From positions 1 to 64,000 of the forward strand of contig JAXMAF010000007.1 in assembly GCA_046350555.1 (NCBI GenBank): a DNA stretch of 64,000 bases. Direction: 5' to 3'. This DNA comes from JAXMAF01 sp046350555 (GTDB lineage Bacteria; Planctomycetota; Phycisphaerae; Phycisphaerales; SM1A02). The translations under genes were made by a program, and so were the position numbers. The notes beneath the pieces are model-generated. The model was not told the origin of the DNA, searched no databases, and was given only the letters and a program-made list of their open reading frames with translations. Shown one piece after another: positions 1 through 8,918 of this stretch (position 1 is the stretch's first letter; each line of letters starts with the position of its first letter).

Positions 1-235
1 TCCTCGTCCAGCGCTCGCTGGCGAGGTCGTCGAGGCGCCAGAGGCGGCGAAGCTCCTCGGCGAGCTCCGCCTGCTCCCACGCCAGTGCGGGAAGCGACGT
101 TCCCAGCCCTGCCAGGCGCGCATCGGTGAGTCCGTCGCCTTCACCGGAAGCGAACGGTCCCTCCGCGGGAGCCTCGGCGGCGGGCGCGTCGTCGGCGAGA
201 TTCGCCGTCACCTCGCGGGGGATGGAGGTGGTCAT
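1..235 (-). CDS. Type III polyketide synthase-like protein, N-terminal fragment (runs off window)
   Basis: Only the first 78 codons are in the window; the rest lies beyond base 1. The start ATG (233-235) overlaps the TGA of the upstream FAD oxidoreductase (232-234) as ATGA, so the two are very likely translated together. After a short Ala/Pro/Glu-rich leader the protein reads LAGLGTSLPALAWEQAELAE, then EELRRLWRLDDLASERWTR. This resembles the opening of thiolase-fold chalcone/stilbene-type synthases (a short strand, GTxxP, then a Gln/Asp-rich helix). Bacterial type III PKS genes often sit beside an FAD-dependent oxidoreductase, which fits this context. The catalytic Cys-His-Asn region is outside the window, so a KAS III-like enzyme remains possible. 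Confidence 0.5.
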   Translation of the reverse strand, partial: MTTSIPREVTANLADDAPAAEAPAEGPFASGEGDGLTDARLAGLGTSLPALAWEQAELAEELRRLWRLDDLASERWTR

Positions 236-1500
236 GCCGCCGCCACCCTCGCCACGAGCCCGCGCGGGATCGCGGGCGCGACGCGGCCGATCCATCCGAG
301 CATCGCGGGCCGCGCCACGATCGCCGCGACGAAGCGGCAGCGGCGCTGGGCGGCACCGATTCGCGCGTGCCACGACCGTGCGTATCGCTCGGCGCGATGG
401 GCGTCGAAGTCGGCCACGGCGAGCCGTGTTCCGTCCGAGCGACGCCGCCACGGATGGCGATGCGCTTCGTCGACCGACTCGCCCAACACCGTGTCCGAGA
501 GCATCGCGGCGCTCTCGATCGCCCACGCCATGCCTTCGCCGGTGAACGGCTCGGCGTAGCCGGCGGCGTCGCCGACCAGGGCCGCGCCGGCGGCCGCGAT
601 GCGCACCGGTCGCCATGGCATCGGACCCGCCGCCCGCCACGGCTCGCGCGGCTCGACGTCGACCAATCCGGCCATCGATTCGATCCGCGCGGCGAGGGCG
701 CGCATGAACGCCGCGGGCGCGCGCGGGCCCGCGCCGGCGCGCACCAGCGCCCCCAGGTGGACATGGCCGTCGTCGCGCCGCACCGCACCGAGGTATCCGT
801 CGGTGGTCACGCACATCGCGATCGTCTGCGGCGCCAGCCCCGGCAGCGCCGAGACGGCGACATCGCCGGAGAATCCGAAGGCACGACCCGGATTCGGATC
901 GGCCCAGCCCAGCGCGCGGGCCACGCCGCTTCCCAGGCCGTCGGCGCCGACGATCAGATCCGCCTCGACCTCGCCCGCTGGCCGCGGCGACCCGCCGGCG
1001 CGCAGCTCGATGGTCCAAGGCGGCCCTTCGGCGCTGCGCAGCCGCGCCGACGCACGGACGATCTCGACGCCGGCGGTCGCGGCCATCTCGAGCAGGAGCG
1101 CATCGAATGCGCGCCGGTCGACGACCACGCCGGCGGCCGACCCCGGCGCCGATGCGCCAGCCGAGCCGCGTGGTGGCGCGTGCGTCGATCCGCCCGCCGC
1201 TGCATCGGGCGCGCCGCCCGGTCCGCGCACCAAGGGCGCCGCGAACGCGCCGCCGGTGCACGTCTCGACGCGCAGGAACCGCGTCCGGCCGACCGTCGCC
1301 TCGCTCAACGCGCCCTCGAGCCCAAGCTTCCGCACGAGCGGCATGATCCGCAGGTTCAGGCAGTGTCCACACGCCTTGTCGCGACCTCGCGGCAACCGCT
1401 CGACGAGCAGCGCGCGCCGGCCCGCCCGAGCCAGGCGAAGCGCCACGATGGCTCCCGCCGGGCCGCCACCCACCACGACGGCGTCGAAGCGCGGAGCCAT
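232..1500 (-). CDS. FAD-dependent oxidoreductase, geranylgeranyl reductase-like family
   Basis: 422 residues, a normal length for the family. The N-terminus carries the Rossmann FAD motif VVVGGGPAGAIVALRLARAG followed by VERLPRG. A second flavin motif, VGDAAGYAEPFTGEGMAWAI, lies in the C-terminal half, and EADLIVGADGLGSGVARAL matches the middle DG motif. These mark a group A flavin monooxygenase/geranylgeranyl-reductase type enzyme that oxidises or reduces a lipophilic or polyketide substrate. The stop overlaps the start of the polyketide synthase-like gene, so the likely role is tailoring of that product. There is a Gly/Ala/Ser-rich low-complexity insert near residues 90-125. The substrate cannot be read from the sequence. 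Confidence 0.85.
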   Translation of the reverse strand: MAPRFDAVVVGGGPAGAIVALRLARAGRRALLVERLPRGRDKACGHCLNLRIMPLVRKLGLEGALSEATVGRTRFLRVETCTGGAFAAPLVRGPGGAPDAAAGGSTHAPPRGSAGASAPGSAAGVVVDRRAFDALLLEMAATAGVEIVRASARLRSAEGPPWTIELRAGGSPRPAGEVEADLIVGADGLGSGVARALGWADPNPGRAFGFSGDVAVSALPGLAPQTIAMCVTTDGYLGAVRRDDGHVHLGALVRAGAGPRAPAAFMRALAARIESMAGLVDVEPREPWRAAGPMPWRPVRIAAAGAALVGDAAGYAEPFTGEGMAWAIESAAMLSDTVLGESVDEAHRHPWRRRSDGTRLAVADFDAHRAERYARSWHARIGAAQRRCRFVAAIVARPAMLGWIGRVAPAIPRGLVARVAAA

Positions 1501-1625
1501 GCGTCAAGGGTAGCGAGCGTGCGCACCGGCACGGTCGGGGTCGCAATGGCTCGTCGGCCACGCACGGCTTGGTCGGGTCCGCTGGACGCTCGCCGCGGTC
1601 GGCGGCGTATCGCCGCGACGGCGCG

Positions 1626-2945
1626 TCAGCCCGCGGCGGCGACTGGCGTCGGCGCGTCGAGACCCATCTTGGTCGTCTCGCCGACATACGCGCGGCGCAC
1701 GCCCGGACCGAGGCGGCAAAGCATGTCGTGCGGAATCGTCCCTGCGGCCGCGGCGACTCGCGGCAGATGGTTCGGCGCGCCCGCGTCGGGGCTGACCAGC
1801 TCGACGCGCGATCCGACCCCGATCTCGTTGGCCGAGGCGATGCCGTCGCCGACGCTGCCGCCGCCGACGACATCGGTGAGATCGATCGAGATCTGATCCA
1901 TGTTCACCGCGCCGACCACCGGAACGTACGCGCGTCGCTGGCATCCCGCGCCGGCGATGACGTGTCCGCCGACGCTTCGGCGCAGCGCATCCGGCGGACC
2001 CGCGCCGTCGAGCAGCACCGCGACCATCGCCGGACCGTTGCCACGGATCCGCGCCAGCGGATAGCCGTCGGCGTACCCGACCGGAACGAGCCCGATCACG
2101 CTGCGGCGCTGCGCCGTCCAGAGCGAGCCATAGCCGACGCTTCGCCCCGCGTCGATCGTCTTCGTCTGCACGATCCGGCTCGCCCACGTGATCGCCGGCT
2201 CCAGGCGCTGCCCGTCGGTGATCACCTCGCCGCCTTCGAGGTCGTCGAGGCCATAGCCGGCCCATGCGAGGCCGAAGCGGACCATCGAACGATGGAAGCG
2301 CGGGTGGCGCAGCAGCGAGTAGGTGCTCGCCACGTGCCGCACGCAGTCGGCGGGAACCGCCGCGCCGGCGCGGGCGATCAGCGCATCGAACGTCGCCAGT
2401 TGCGCGGCCGTGCGCTCGGGATCGCTGCGGGCGTTGCTGAAGTGCGTGAAGATCCCGGCGAGGCGCAGCCAGCGCGTCGCCGCGACGCGGCGCAGCAGCT
2501 CGAGCGCCTCGGATGGAGAGGCGCCGCCGCGGCTGAGGCCGGTGTCGATCTCCAGGTGCAGCGGGACCACCGCCCCGAACCGCTCCGCGATCCGCACGAG
2601 CGAGTCGAGGTGGTCCTCGTCGTGTAGCGTCAGGTGAAGCTGGCCGGAGACGAGCGCGCGGTAGAGATCGTCGGTGCGGCTGATGTCGTGCACCGGCATG
2701 AGCACGAGGATCGGCGCCGCGACGGCCGAACGGGCGAGCGCCGCGGCCTGCTCCGGCGAGTAGACGGCGAGGAGGTCCGCTCCCGACGCGGCAAGCCGGC
2801 GGGCGATGCGGGCGGCGCCGAGTCCGTATGCGTCGGCCTTCACGATCGGACAGAGGCCGCACGTCGGACCGACGATGTCGCGCAGCACGCGCAGGTTGCG
2901 GTCGATCGCGGACAGGTTGACTTCGACGACGCTGGTTTCGCGCAT
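1626..2945 (-). CDS. alr: Alanine racemase
   Basis: PLP-dependent interconversion of L- and D-alanine for peptidoglycan. The PLP lysine is Lys36 in IVKADAYGLG. The C-terminal domain has the VGYGSLWTA segment with the catalytic Tyr near residue 271, plus GYADGYPLARIRGNGPAMV and VGAVNMDQISIDLTDV, all alanine-racemase signatures. Length is 439 residues, longer than the usual 360-380 because of small loop inserts (for example GAGPPDALRR and GGGSVGDGIAS). The ATG at 2945 gives MRETSVVEVNLSAIDRN, a standard beginning; an in-frame TTG at 2960 would add five residues. It is divergent from the DEAD-box helicase across about 120 bases and 125 bases upstream of the FAD gene. A D-amino-acid transaminase is encoded at 27.6 kb. 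Confidence 0.95.
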   Translation of the reverse strand: MRETSVVEVNLSAIDRNLRVLRDIVGPTCGLCPIVKADAYGLGAARIARRLAASGADLLAVYSPEQAAALARSAVAAPILVLMPVHDISRTDDLYRALVSGQLHLTLHDEDHLDSLVRIAERFGAVVPLHLEIDTGLSRGGASPSEALELLRRVAATRWLRLAGIFTHFSNARSDPERTAAQLATFDALIARAGAAVPADCVRHVASTYSLLRHPRFHRSMVRFGLAWAGYGLDDLEGGEVITDGQRLEPAITWASRIVQTKTIDAGRSVGYGSLWTAQRRSVIGLVPVGYADGYPLARIRGNGPAMVAVLLDGAGPPDALRRSVGGHVIAGAGCQRRAYVPVVGAVNMDQISIDLTDVVGGGSVGDGIASANEIGVGSRVELVSPDAGAPNHLPRVAAAAGTIPHDMLCRLGPGVRRAYVGETTKMGLDAPTPVAAAG

Positions 2946-3066
2946 CCCTGCGATCCCCAAGGCGATGCTCTTTGTATCGGCCGCCGGTCAACCATACCAT
3001 CAGTCGTGTCGACGCTCGCGAAACTCTTCGCGACGACGGCCGCACGAGGCGATCCGATCGTAGCGC

Positions 3067-4422
3067 ATGGACGACATTTTTCAGACGAAACAGACGTTCG
3101 CCGACCTCGGACTCCGGGACGATCTCCTGCGCGGGCTGCACGACCTCGGCTTCAAGCATCCGACCCACATCCAGGCGGAGTTGATCCCGGTGGCGCTCGC
3201 GGGACGGGACGTGCTTGGCCAGGCCAAGACCGGAACCGGCAAGACCGCGGCCTTCGGCCTGCCCCTCCTTCAGTTGATCGAGCCCGGCGAGGCCCTCGCG
3301 GCCATGGTGCTCGTGCCGACGCGCGAGCTCGCGGTCCAGGTGACCGCCGAGCTTCACGAGCTCGGACGACACCGGCGGATCGGGGCGGTGACGATCTACG
3401 GCGGCCAGGCGATCAAGTCGCAGGTCCAGGCGCTGCGCTCGGGCCCCGGGATCATCGTCGGCACGCCCGGCCGCGTCATGGACATGCACAAGCGCGGCCA
3501 CCTGCCGTACGACCGCACGCGGATCGCCGTGCTCGACGAGGTCGATCGGATGCTCGACATCGGCTTCCGCGACGACATCCGCGCCATCCTCGGCGGCCTC
3601 CCGGGCAAGCCGCAGACGATCTTCGTCAGCGCGACGATCTCGCCCGACATCGAACGGCTGGCCCGTTCCTACATGCGCGATCCGGCGAAGATCGCCACCA
3701 CCGCGAAGTCGCTCACCGTCTCGCAGGTCAAGCAGAGCTACCTGGCGGTCGAACCGTGGGACAAGACGCGCCTGCTCGTGCACCTGCTCACGCACGAGAG
3801 TCCGGCGCTGACCGTCGTCTTCTGCCGAACGAAGCGCACCGTCGACAACGTCGCGAAGGCGCTCCAGAAGGCCGGCATCGACGCCCACGCGATCCATGGC
3901 GACATGTACCAGCGGAAGCGCAACCAGGTGATGGAGAAGCTCCGCAGCGGCGACCTCTCGGTGCTCGTGGCGTCCGACCTCGCCTCGCGCGGGCTCGACA
4001 TCGACGACATCACCCACGTGATCAACTTCGACCTGCCGGAGGATCCCGAGCTCTACGTCCACCGCATCGGCCGCACCGCGCGGGCGGGACGCGAAGGCAT
4101 CGCCTGGGCGTTCGTCTCGCCCGACCAGGGCGAGCTGCTGACCAACATCGAGGTCCTCATCAACTTCGAGATCCCGCGGATGAGCTATCCCGACTTCAAG
4201 CCGGGACCGCTGCCAAGCGACGTGCAGGCGCGGCGCGAGGCCGCCCAGCGGCGGGCCGAGGCCCCCAGCATCAACCGCGGCGCCAAGCCCGTCGCCCCGG
4301 CGCCGGCGGTGATGGCCGCGAATCCGACGGCGGCGGCCGAACGCTTCCCCGGCGGCCTGGTGCCGAGCGCGTCGCACACGCGCACGCTCGGCGGGCGCGT
4401 CGCGTCGCGGCGTCGTCGATGA
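3067..4422 (+). CDS. DEAD-box ATP-dependent RNA helicase
   Basis: 451 residues with all superfamily 2 motifs in order: Q motif (FADLGLRDDLLRGLHDLGF...PTHIQAELIP), motif I AKTGTGKT (residues 53-60), Ia PTRELA, GG, TPGR, motif II DEVD (157-160) in place of DEAD, SAT (III), VFCRTKRTVDNVAKAL (IV), ASDLASRGLDID (V) and HRIGRTARAG (VI). The core resembles the RhlE/CshA group. The tail after about residue 380 is Arg/Ala/Pro-rich, as in RNA-binding extensions. The Ala-to-Val change in motif II still leaves both acidic residues for Mg-ATP, so it should be active. Seven bases separate its stop from psuG. Likely role is RNA unwinding in rRNA or mRNA metabolism. Confidence 0.95.
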   Translation: MDDIFQTKQTFADLGLRDDLLRGLHDLGFKHPTHIQAELIPVALAGRDVLGQAKTGTGKTAAFGLPLLQLIEPGEALAAMVLVPTRELAVQVTAELHELGRHRRIGAVTIYGGQAIKSQVQALRSGPGIIVGTPGRVMDMHKRGHLPYDRTRIAVLDEVDRMLDIGFRDDIRAILGGLPGKPQTIFVSATISPDIERLARSYMRDPAKIATTAKSLTVSQVKQSYLAVEPWDKTRLLVHLLTHESPALTVVFCRTKRTVDNVAKALQKAGIDAHAIHGDMYQRKRNQVMEKLRSGDLSVLVASDLASRGLDIDDITHVINFDLPEDPELYVHRIGRTARAGREGIAWAFVSPDQGELLTNIEVLINFEIPRMSYPDFKPGPLPSDVQARREAAQRRAEAPSINRGAKPVAPAPAVMAANPTAAAERFPGGLVPSASHTRTLGGRVASRRRR

Positions 4423-4429
4423 GCGCGAC

Positions 4430-5539
4430 ATGACCGATCACGTCGTTGTCGCCAACGAGGTGCTTCGCGCGCTGCGTGCCGGAACGCCGATCGTGGCGCT
4501 CGAGACGGCGGTCGTCACGCACGGACTCCCGCGCGCAACGATGGATGACCTGCGTCGTGCGCCCACGGGCGACCCGACTTCGCGCGCGACGGCGCTTCCT
4601 CGCTCGTTCGGCGACGACGACGCATGGAACCAGGCGTCGCCGATCAACCTCGAGCTGGCCCGGCTGCTCGAGCGCGTCGTGCGCGCCGGCGGCGCCACGC
4701 CGGCGACGATGGCCGTGATCGACGGCCAGCTCCGGATCGGGCTCGACGAGGCGGCACTCGCGCGGCTTGCCTGCGACGAGCGCGCCGTCAAGGCCTCGGC
4801 GCGGGATCTCGCCGCGGCGATGGTGCACCGCCGGAGCGCAGGGCTCACCGTCGCAGGCGCGCTCCGGGCATGCGACGCCGTCGCCGCGATCGAGGGGGAC
4901 GGCGCGCGGGGCGATCGCGGCGCCGCGGTCCCCGCGCCGTCCATCCGGGTCCTCGCCACCGGCGGCATCGGCGGCGCGCATCGCGGCTGGAACCACGGCG
5001 CCGACATCTCCGCGGACCTCTTCGCGCTGGCGCGATCCCCCGTCTGCGTCGTCTGCTCGGGCGCGAAGTCGATCCTCGACCTGCCGGCGACGCTGGAGAT
5101 GCTCGATTCGCTCGGTGTCGCGGTGATCGGCTTCCGGACCTCGGCGCTTCCTCGCTTCACCAGCCGCTCCGGCGACGGGCCGCGACTGCCGCAGCGGCTC
5201 GATGACGCCGCCGAGATCGCCCGGCTGTGCGACCTGCATTGGCGCGTGGCCCGCAACCCGGGCGCCGTGGTGGTGATGCAGGAGCCACCCGAGGCGCACG
5301 CGATCGATCCCGGCGCCGCCGAGCGCGCCACGATCGAGGCCGAGCGCCGCGCCGCCGAGCGGGGCGTCCGCGGCGCCGAGCTGACGCCCTTCCTGCTCGG
5401 CGAGATCGCCGCGCTCACCAACGGACGATCGCTCTCGGCGAACATCGCGCTGCTCGAGGCGAACGCGCGCCTCGCCGCCTGGATCGCCTCGTGCGCGCCG
5501 CGCGCGAGCGCGGACACGACTCGCGTTCACCGGGCCTGA
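4430..5539 (+). CDS. psuG: Pseudouridine-5'-phosphate glycosidase
   Basis: 369 residues; reversibly cleaves pseudouridine 5'-phosphate to uracil and ribose 5-phosphate in pseudouridine breakdown. Family marks are VALETAVVTHGLPR at the start, GGATPATMAVIDGQLRIGLD, then VLATGGIGGAHRGWNHGADISADL, VCVVCSGAKSILDLPATLE and NIALLEANARLAA. The Lys in GAKS matches the ligand-binding lysine region. It lies 7 bases after the helicase stop, so the two are probably co-transcribed. A roughly 35-residue insert (after GLPRATMDD, up to NLELARLLERV) is unusual, but the frame stays open. No pseudouridine kinase (psuK) is adjacent. The TGA is at 5537-5539. Confidence 0.93.
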   Translation: MTDHVVVANEVLRALRAGTPIVALETAVVTHGLPRATMDDLRRAPTGDPTSRATALPRSFGDDDAWNQASPINLELARLLERVVRAGGATPATMAVIDGQLRIGLDEAALARLACDERAVKASARDLAAAMVHRRSAGLTVAGALRACDAVAAIEGDGARGDRGAAVPAPSIRVLATGGIGGAHRGWNHGADISADLFALARSPVCVVCSGAKSILDLPATLEMLDSLGVAVIGFRTSALPRFTSRSGDGPRLPQRLDDAAEIARLCDLHWRVARNPGAVVVMQEPPEAHAIDPGAAERATIEAERRAAERGVRGAELTPFLLGEIAALTNGRSLSANIALLEANARLAAWIASCAPRASADTTRVHRA

Positions 5540-5922
5540 GCGGCTGTCGTGGGGAAATCGCGAAGACCGGACCCGTCGCCCTGTTGGAGGTTCGACGGAG
5601 GCAATGCGCTTGACATTCGCGGCCCCGACCGCTCTACTCGTGTGCGGGGAGCACGTTCATGGATCGAATTCCCCGCTCCGACTTCGTCGGCCGCCTTCGG
5701 CAACCTGGTCATTCCGCACCGCGGACGAATTGTGGCCGTTGACGCCGCGTCGGGGGTTCGGTTCATCCGCCGCCCGGGCCGCGCGGCCGACCGCGTGCCG
5801 GTTCGAATCGCGCCTCGCGCCGGGCTCGAATCGACGCCAGGCGCGGTGCGGCCTCTGGTTCGGACCCGCGCGGTTCGAGCCCTCGAAGTTCCATTCAGCC
5901 AGGCAGCAATCGAGCACCGAGC
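5540..5922 (+). other. Gene-poor leader region upstream of rho
   Basis: 383 bases with no confident gene. An open frame at 5549-5926 ends in a TGA that overlaps the rho ATG (ATGA). It has an Arg-rich composition like random high-GC frames and no recognisable domain. A leader of this size would suit an autoregulated rho mRNA, but no riboswitch or terminator fold was recognised. Confidence 0.4.
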
Positions 5923-7047
5923 ATGACCACCTTGACGGGCATCTTCGAAATGCCCAACGGGTCCGAGGGCCGCATCCGCCAGTTCAACGACGGACTGGTG
6001 GAGCAGCAGGACGATCCGTTCGTTCCAATCCAGCTTGCCCAGCAGCTTGCGCTGCGCCCCGGTCAGCGGGTGACCGTCGAGGTCGTCAGCCGCAAGCCGC
6101 GCCGGCGCCGTTCCGGCGCGAAGCTGCGCCTCTTCGTCGAGCGCGTGATCGACGTCGAGGGCCTTCCCGTCGAGCAGTACACGAAGCGCAAGGCGTTCGC
6201 CGAGCTCACCGCGATCGACCCGCAACCGCGGCTCTCGCTGGAGTACCCGGGCTGCCCGCCGGCGTGCCGCCTGATCGACCTCTTCTGCCCGCTCGGCTAC
6301 GGCACGCGCGGGCTCATCGTCTCCCCGCCCAAGGCCGGCAAGACGATCCTCCTCCAGAACATCGCCTTCGGCATCAAGCGCAACCATCCCGAGGTCGAGT
6401 TGATCGCGCTGCTCATCGACGAACGTCCCGAGGAAGTCACCGACTTCAAGCGGAACGTGCCAGCGCAGGTGCTGGCGTCGTCGAACGACCAGGACGTCGA
6501 CCGCCACTGCGCGCTGGGCATGCTGGCCATCGAGCGCGCCAAGCGCATGCTCGAGACCGGCCGCGACGTCGTCGTCCTGCTCGACTCGCTGACCCGCCTC
6601 GGCCGGGCGTTCAACAACTCGCGACGCCATGGCGGAAGCGGACGGACCATGTCCGGCGGGCTCGACTCGCGCGCGCTCGAGGTGCCCAAGCAGCTCTTCG
6701 GCGCGGCCCGCAAGGTGGAGGAGGGCGGCTCGCTCACGATCATCGCGAGCTGCCTGGTCGACACCGGCTCGCGGGCCGACCAGATCATCTTCGAGGAGTT
6801 CAAGGGCACCGGCAACATGGAGCTCATCCTCGACCGCTCCATCGCGGAGAAGCGTCTCTTTCCGGCGATCAACCTCGCCGCCAGCGGCACGCGCAAGGAG
6901 CACCTGCTCCTGACGGAGCGCGAGCTGAAGACCGTGACGGCGCTGCGCCGCCGGCTGATCTCGCTCCCGCCGGCCGTGCAGATCGAGCAGCTCCTGGCGG
7001 CCCTGAAGCGCTACGACACGAACGAGAAGCTCGTCGGCGGCGGTTGA
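5923..7047 (+). CDS. rho: Transcription termination factor Rho (short form)
   Basis: 374 residues, a hexameric RNA-dependent ATPase that ends transcription. An S1/cold-shock-like RNA-binding domain (TLTGIFEMPNGSEGRIRQF...) occupies about residues 3-75. The RecA-like ATPase follows: P-loop SPPKAGKT (about 135-141), Walker B VVLLDSLTRLGRAFNNS, Q/R-loop and hexamer segments SLTIIASCLVDTGSRADQ and FEEFKGTGNMELILDR. The usual N-terminal helical domain is missing: classic Rho is about 420 residues or more and has about 45 residues before the cold-shock fold. The ATG at 5923 is the natural start of this frame. It is convergent with the DUF900 gene, 6 bases apart. A second, full-length Rho elsewhere in the genome cannot be excluded. 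Confidence 0.93.
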   Translation: MTTLTGIFEMPNGSEGRIRQFNDGLVEQQDDPFVPIQLAQQLALRPGQRVTVEVVSRKPRRRRSGAKLRLFVERVIDVEGLPVEQYTKRKAFAELTAIDPQPRLSLEYPGCPPACRLIDLFCPLGYGTRGLIVSPPKAGKTILLQNIAFGIKRNHPEVELIALLIDERPEEVTDFKRNVPAQVLASSNDQDVDRHCALGMLAIERAKRMLETGRDVVVLLDSLTRLGRAFNNSRRHGGSGRTMSGGLDSRALEVPKQLFGAARKVEEGGSLTIIASCLVDTGSRADQIIFEEFKGTGNMELILDRSIAEKRLFPAINLAASGTRKEHLLLTERELKTVTALRRRLISLPPAVQIEQLLAALKRYDTNEKLVGGG

Positions 7048-7053
7048 CGGCCG

Positions 7054-8433
7054 TCACGGCGCCGTCGTGGCCGCAGGCGCCGTCTCGGGCGTCGCCTCCG
7101 GCGCGACCTCCGGGAACTCGCTCTCGCCGACCTTGAGCCGCTTCACCGGAACCATGTACTGGTTGGTGATCGACCAGATTCCCTCCGTCGGCGTGAGGGG
7201 ACGCTCGCAACATCCGGGCGGACATCCGTCGCGCACGACGAGGATCAGGTCGGACATCGCGCTTGGATGCGAGAAGACGTAGTTGTGGCTCGTCGAGAAG
7301 CCCGAGACCGTGCAATCGATGAGCTCCATCCGCGGAAGCTGCGCGAGCCGCTCGCGCTCGTCGGGCGTGATGTCGGTGACCAGCAGTTGCCCGAGGCGGC
7401 GGACGCTGTCGAAGAGCCATCGGGCCCACCAGATCGCCTCGTCGTCCGGCGAGAAGTAGACCACGGTGCGGTCGGTCGCGTTGCAGACCATCTCCGCGCC
7501 GAAGCGCTGGCTGAAGACCTCGGTGTCGATGTCGGGGGCGGCAAGCACGAGCGTGCCGATCTTGAGCGTCTTCGAGGGATCCTCGCCGGCGGCCTTGGCC
7601 TCGATGTACAGCTCGCGGACCGCCGTCGCCGTGACGTCGGTGCCCCGGCTGTGGGAGATGAGGTGGATGCGCTCCAGTCCGGGCGTCGACGCCAGCGCGC
7701 GGAGGAACTGCTTGAGGTGGTTGATCGTGTACTCGCCCGATTCGCGGTCGTACGTGTAGCCGCGGATGCCGCCGCGCGCCGCCGGCCACGTGTAGGCGAT
7801 CGGCACGCCCTGGCGACCCATGAAGTGCCAGATCTCGGCGATGCGGAACATCGCGTGGTCGAAGGTGTTGTTGAAGCCGTGGATGAAGACGTAGGCATCC
7901 TTGCGCGTCGTGTGGTCGAGCCACTCGCGGACCGCGTCGTGGAAGCGATCCACCTCGGCGGCGATCTCCGGCTCGGATTCGGCTGGAACGGCCATCTTCC
8001 CGTCCTCGATGTCGATCCAGCGGTTGATGCTCGAGAGGCGGCCGAGGGGCTTCACCTCCGCGATGTTCATCACGTAGTCCTGCTTCCGCGTCGTGGTCGT
8101 GCTCTCCTCGACGAGTTGGTTCCAGTCGAGCTCCGGCGAGACGCGCACCACGGCCTCTCCATAGCGCAGCCCCTTCGCGCGCCGGTAGGTGAAGACCGTC
8201 TCGCCGTCCTCGTTGGTCGTCGTGGCGCGATCGGTCACGTACATGACCGGGAAGTCGGGCGTGCGCCACACGTCGGGCGTCTTGTCGTAGAGCGCCTTCC
8301 CCTCGGTCGCCGTGACGTATGGCGTCACGATCAGCGTGCGGGGCGTGTGGCAGCCGGCGCCGAGCGCGGCGGCGACGACGACCAGCGCGACCGCGGGCGT
8401 CGACGCGAAGACGGAGCGTTGGCTGTGCTGCAT
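7054..8433 (-). CDS. DUF900 alpha/beta-hydrolase lipoprotein
   Basis: 459 residues from the ATG at 8433 (MQHSQRSVF). This start gives a clean lipoprotein signal peptide ending in the lipobox LGAGC; upstream in-frame starts would only add a Gly/Ala-rich leader. The hydrolase core includes VFIHGFNNTFDHAMFRIAEI (oxyanion/His-Gly), YTWPAARGG, the nucleophile elbow ISHSRGTDV with Ser about residue 262, and VLAAPDIDTEVF for the acid. These match the DUF900 family of secreted serine hydrolases. A paralogue of the same architecture is at 48.2 kb. The C-terminus is Pro/Ala/Glu-rich. The substrate is unknown. Confidence 0.85.
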   Translation of the reverse strand: MQHSQRSVFASTPAVALVVVAAALGAGCHTPRTLIVTPYVTATEGKALYDKTPDVWRTPDFPVMYVTDRATTTNEDGETVFTYRRAKGLRYGEAVVRVSPELDWNQLVEESTTTTRKQDYVMNIAEVKPLGRLSSINRWIDIEDGKMAVPAESEPEIAAEVDRFHDAVREWLDHTTRKDAYVFIHGFNNTFDHAMFRIAEIWHFMGRQGVPIAYTWPAARGGIRGYTYDRESGEYTINHLKQFLRALASTPGLERIHLISHSRGTDVTATAVRELYIEAKAAGEDPSKTLKIGTLVLAAPDIDTEVFSQRFGAEMVCNATDRTVVYFSPDDEAIWWARWLFDSVRRLGQLLVTDITPDERERLAQLPRMELIDCTVSGFSTSHNYVFSHPSAMSDLILVVRDGCPPGCCERPLTPTEGIWSITNQYMVPVKRLKVGESEFPEVAPEATPETAPAATTAP

Positions 8434-8521
8434 GGGTGGATCGAAGGTTCCCGCCGCCGCGACGGCGGAGCCGCCAGGAGGGCCCGCCACGGCCGCCCGG
8501 CGCGATCCGGGCCGACGCGCG

Positions 8522-8845
8522 TCACTCCGGCTCGATCGTGACCTTGAGGCGCTTGCTCATGAACTGCTCGTGCAGCAGCTCGGCCCGTTCGCGGTGGGTC
8601 ACGACGAGCAGCGCGCACCCGCGCGTGTGGGCCTCGAGCATCCGGAGCATCGCCACGCGGCGATCGGCCACGCGCAGCTCCACGATCGTGGCGACGACGT
8701 AGGGCATGTCGTTCACGTCGTCGTTGTGCAGCAGGACCCGCCAGGGAGGCAGACGATCGACCTTTGGCGGGGCCGGAGCGACCTGCACATCGCGCTTCGG
8801 CTCGGTGGACGACGGAGCGATGGGAGTGGCGGGAGGTGTGGACAT
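8522..8845 (-). CDS. clpS: ATP-dependent Clp protease adaptor ClpS
   Basis: 107 residues. After a Pro/Ser/Ala-rich 30-residue leader, the ClpS fold reads PPWRVLLHNDDVNDMPYVV, MLEAHTRGCALLVVTHRERA and KRLKVTIEPE. The HNDDVNDM segment corresponds to the N-degron binding acidic loop (NDD), and the middle His is in EAHTRG. ClpS delivers N-end-rule substrates to ClpA/ClpC with ClpP. The usual Ala/Gly of the second helix is kept. No clpA is adjacent; the upstream neighbour on the same strand is an alcohol dehydrogenase-like gene. Confidence 0.93.
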   Translation of the reverse strand: MSTPPATPIAPSSTEPKRDVQVAPAPPKVDRLPPWRVLLHNDDVNDMPYVVATIVELRVADRRVAMLRMLEAHTRGCALLVVTHRERAELLHEQFMSKRLKVTIEPE

Positions 8846-8918
8846 GGCGGCAGTCCTGTCGAGACGGATCGCTGGAACGCGGCAAAGTTATAGGCGCGCG
8901 TCGATGCGTCGCCGGCGC

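Noticed and set aside
1504..4431. Very long open frame (975 codons) on the minus strand
   Set aside because: It lies antisense to the helicase and out of frame over alr; Arg-rich shadow translation with no domain. The alr and helicase products explain the region.
5800..5830. TTCGAATC resembling a tRNA T-loop
   Set aside because: The flanking arms cannot form the 5-bp T stem and no acceptor or anticodon stem is found.
5549..5926. Small gene ending in ATGA overlap with rho
   Set aside because: Arg/Pro/Ala composition like other random high-GC frames and no clear ribosome site; kept only as a note.
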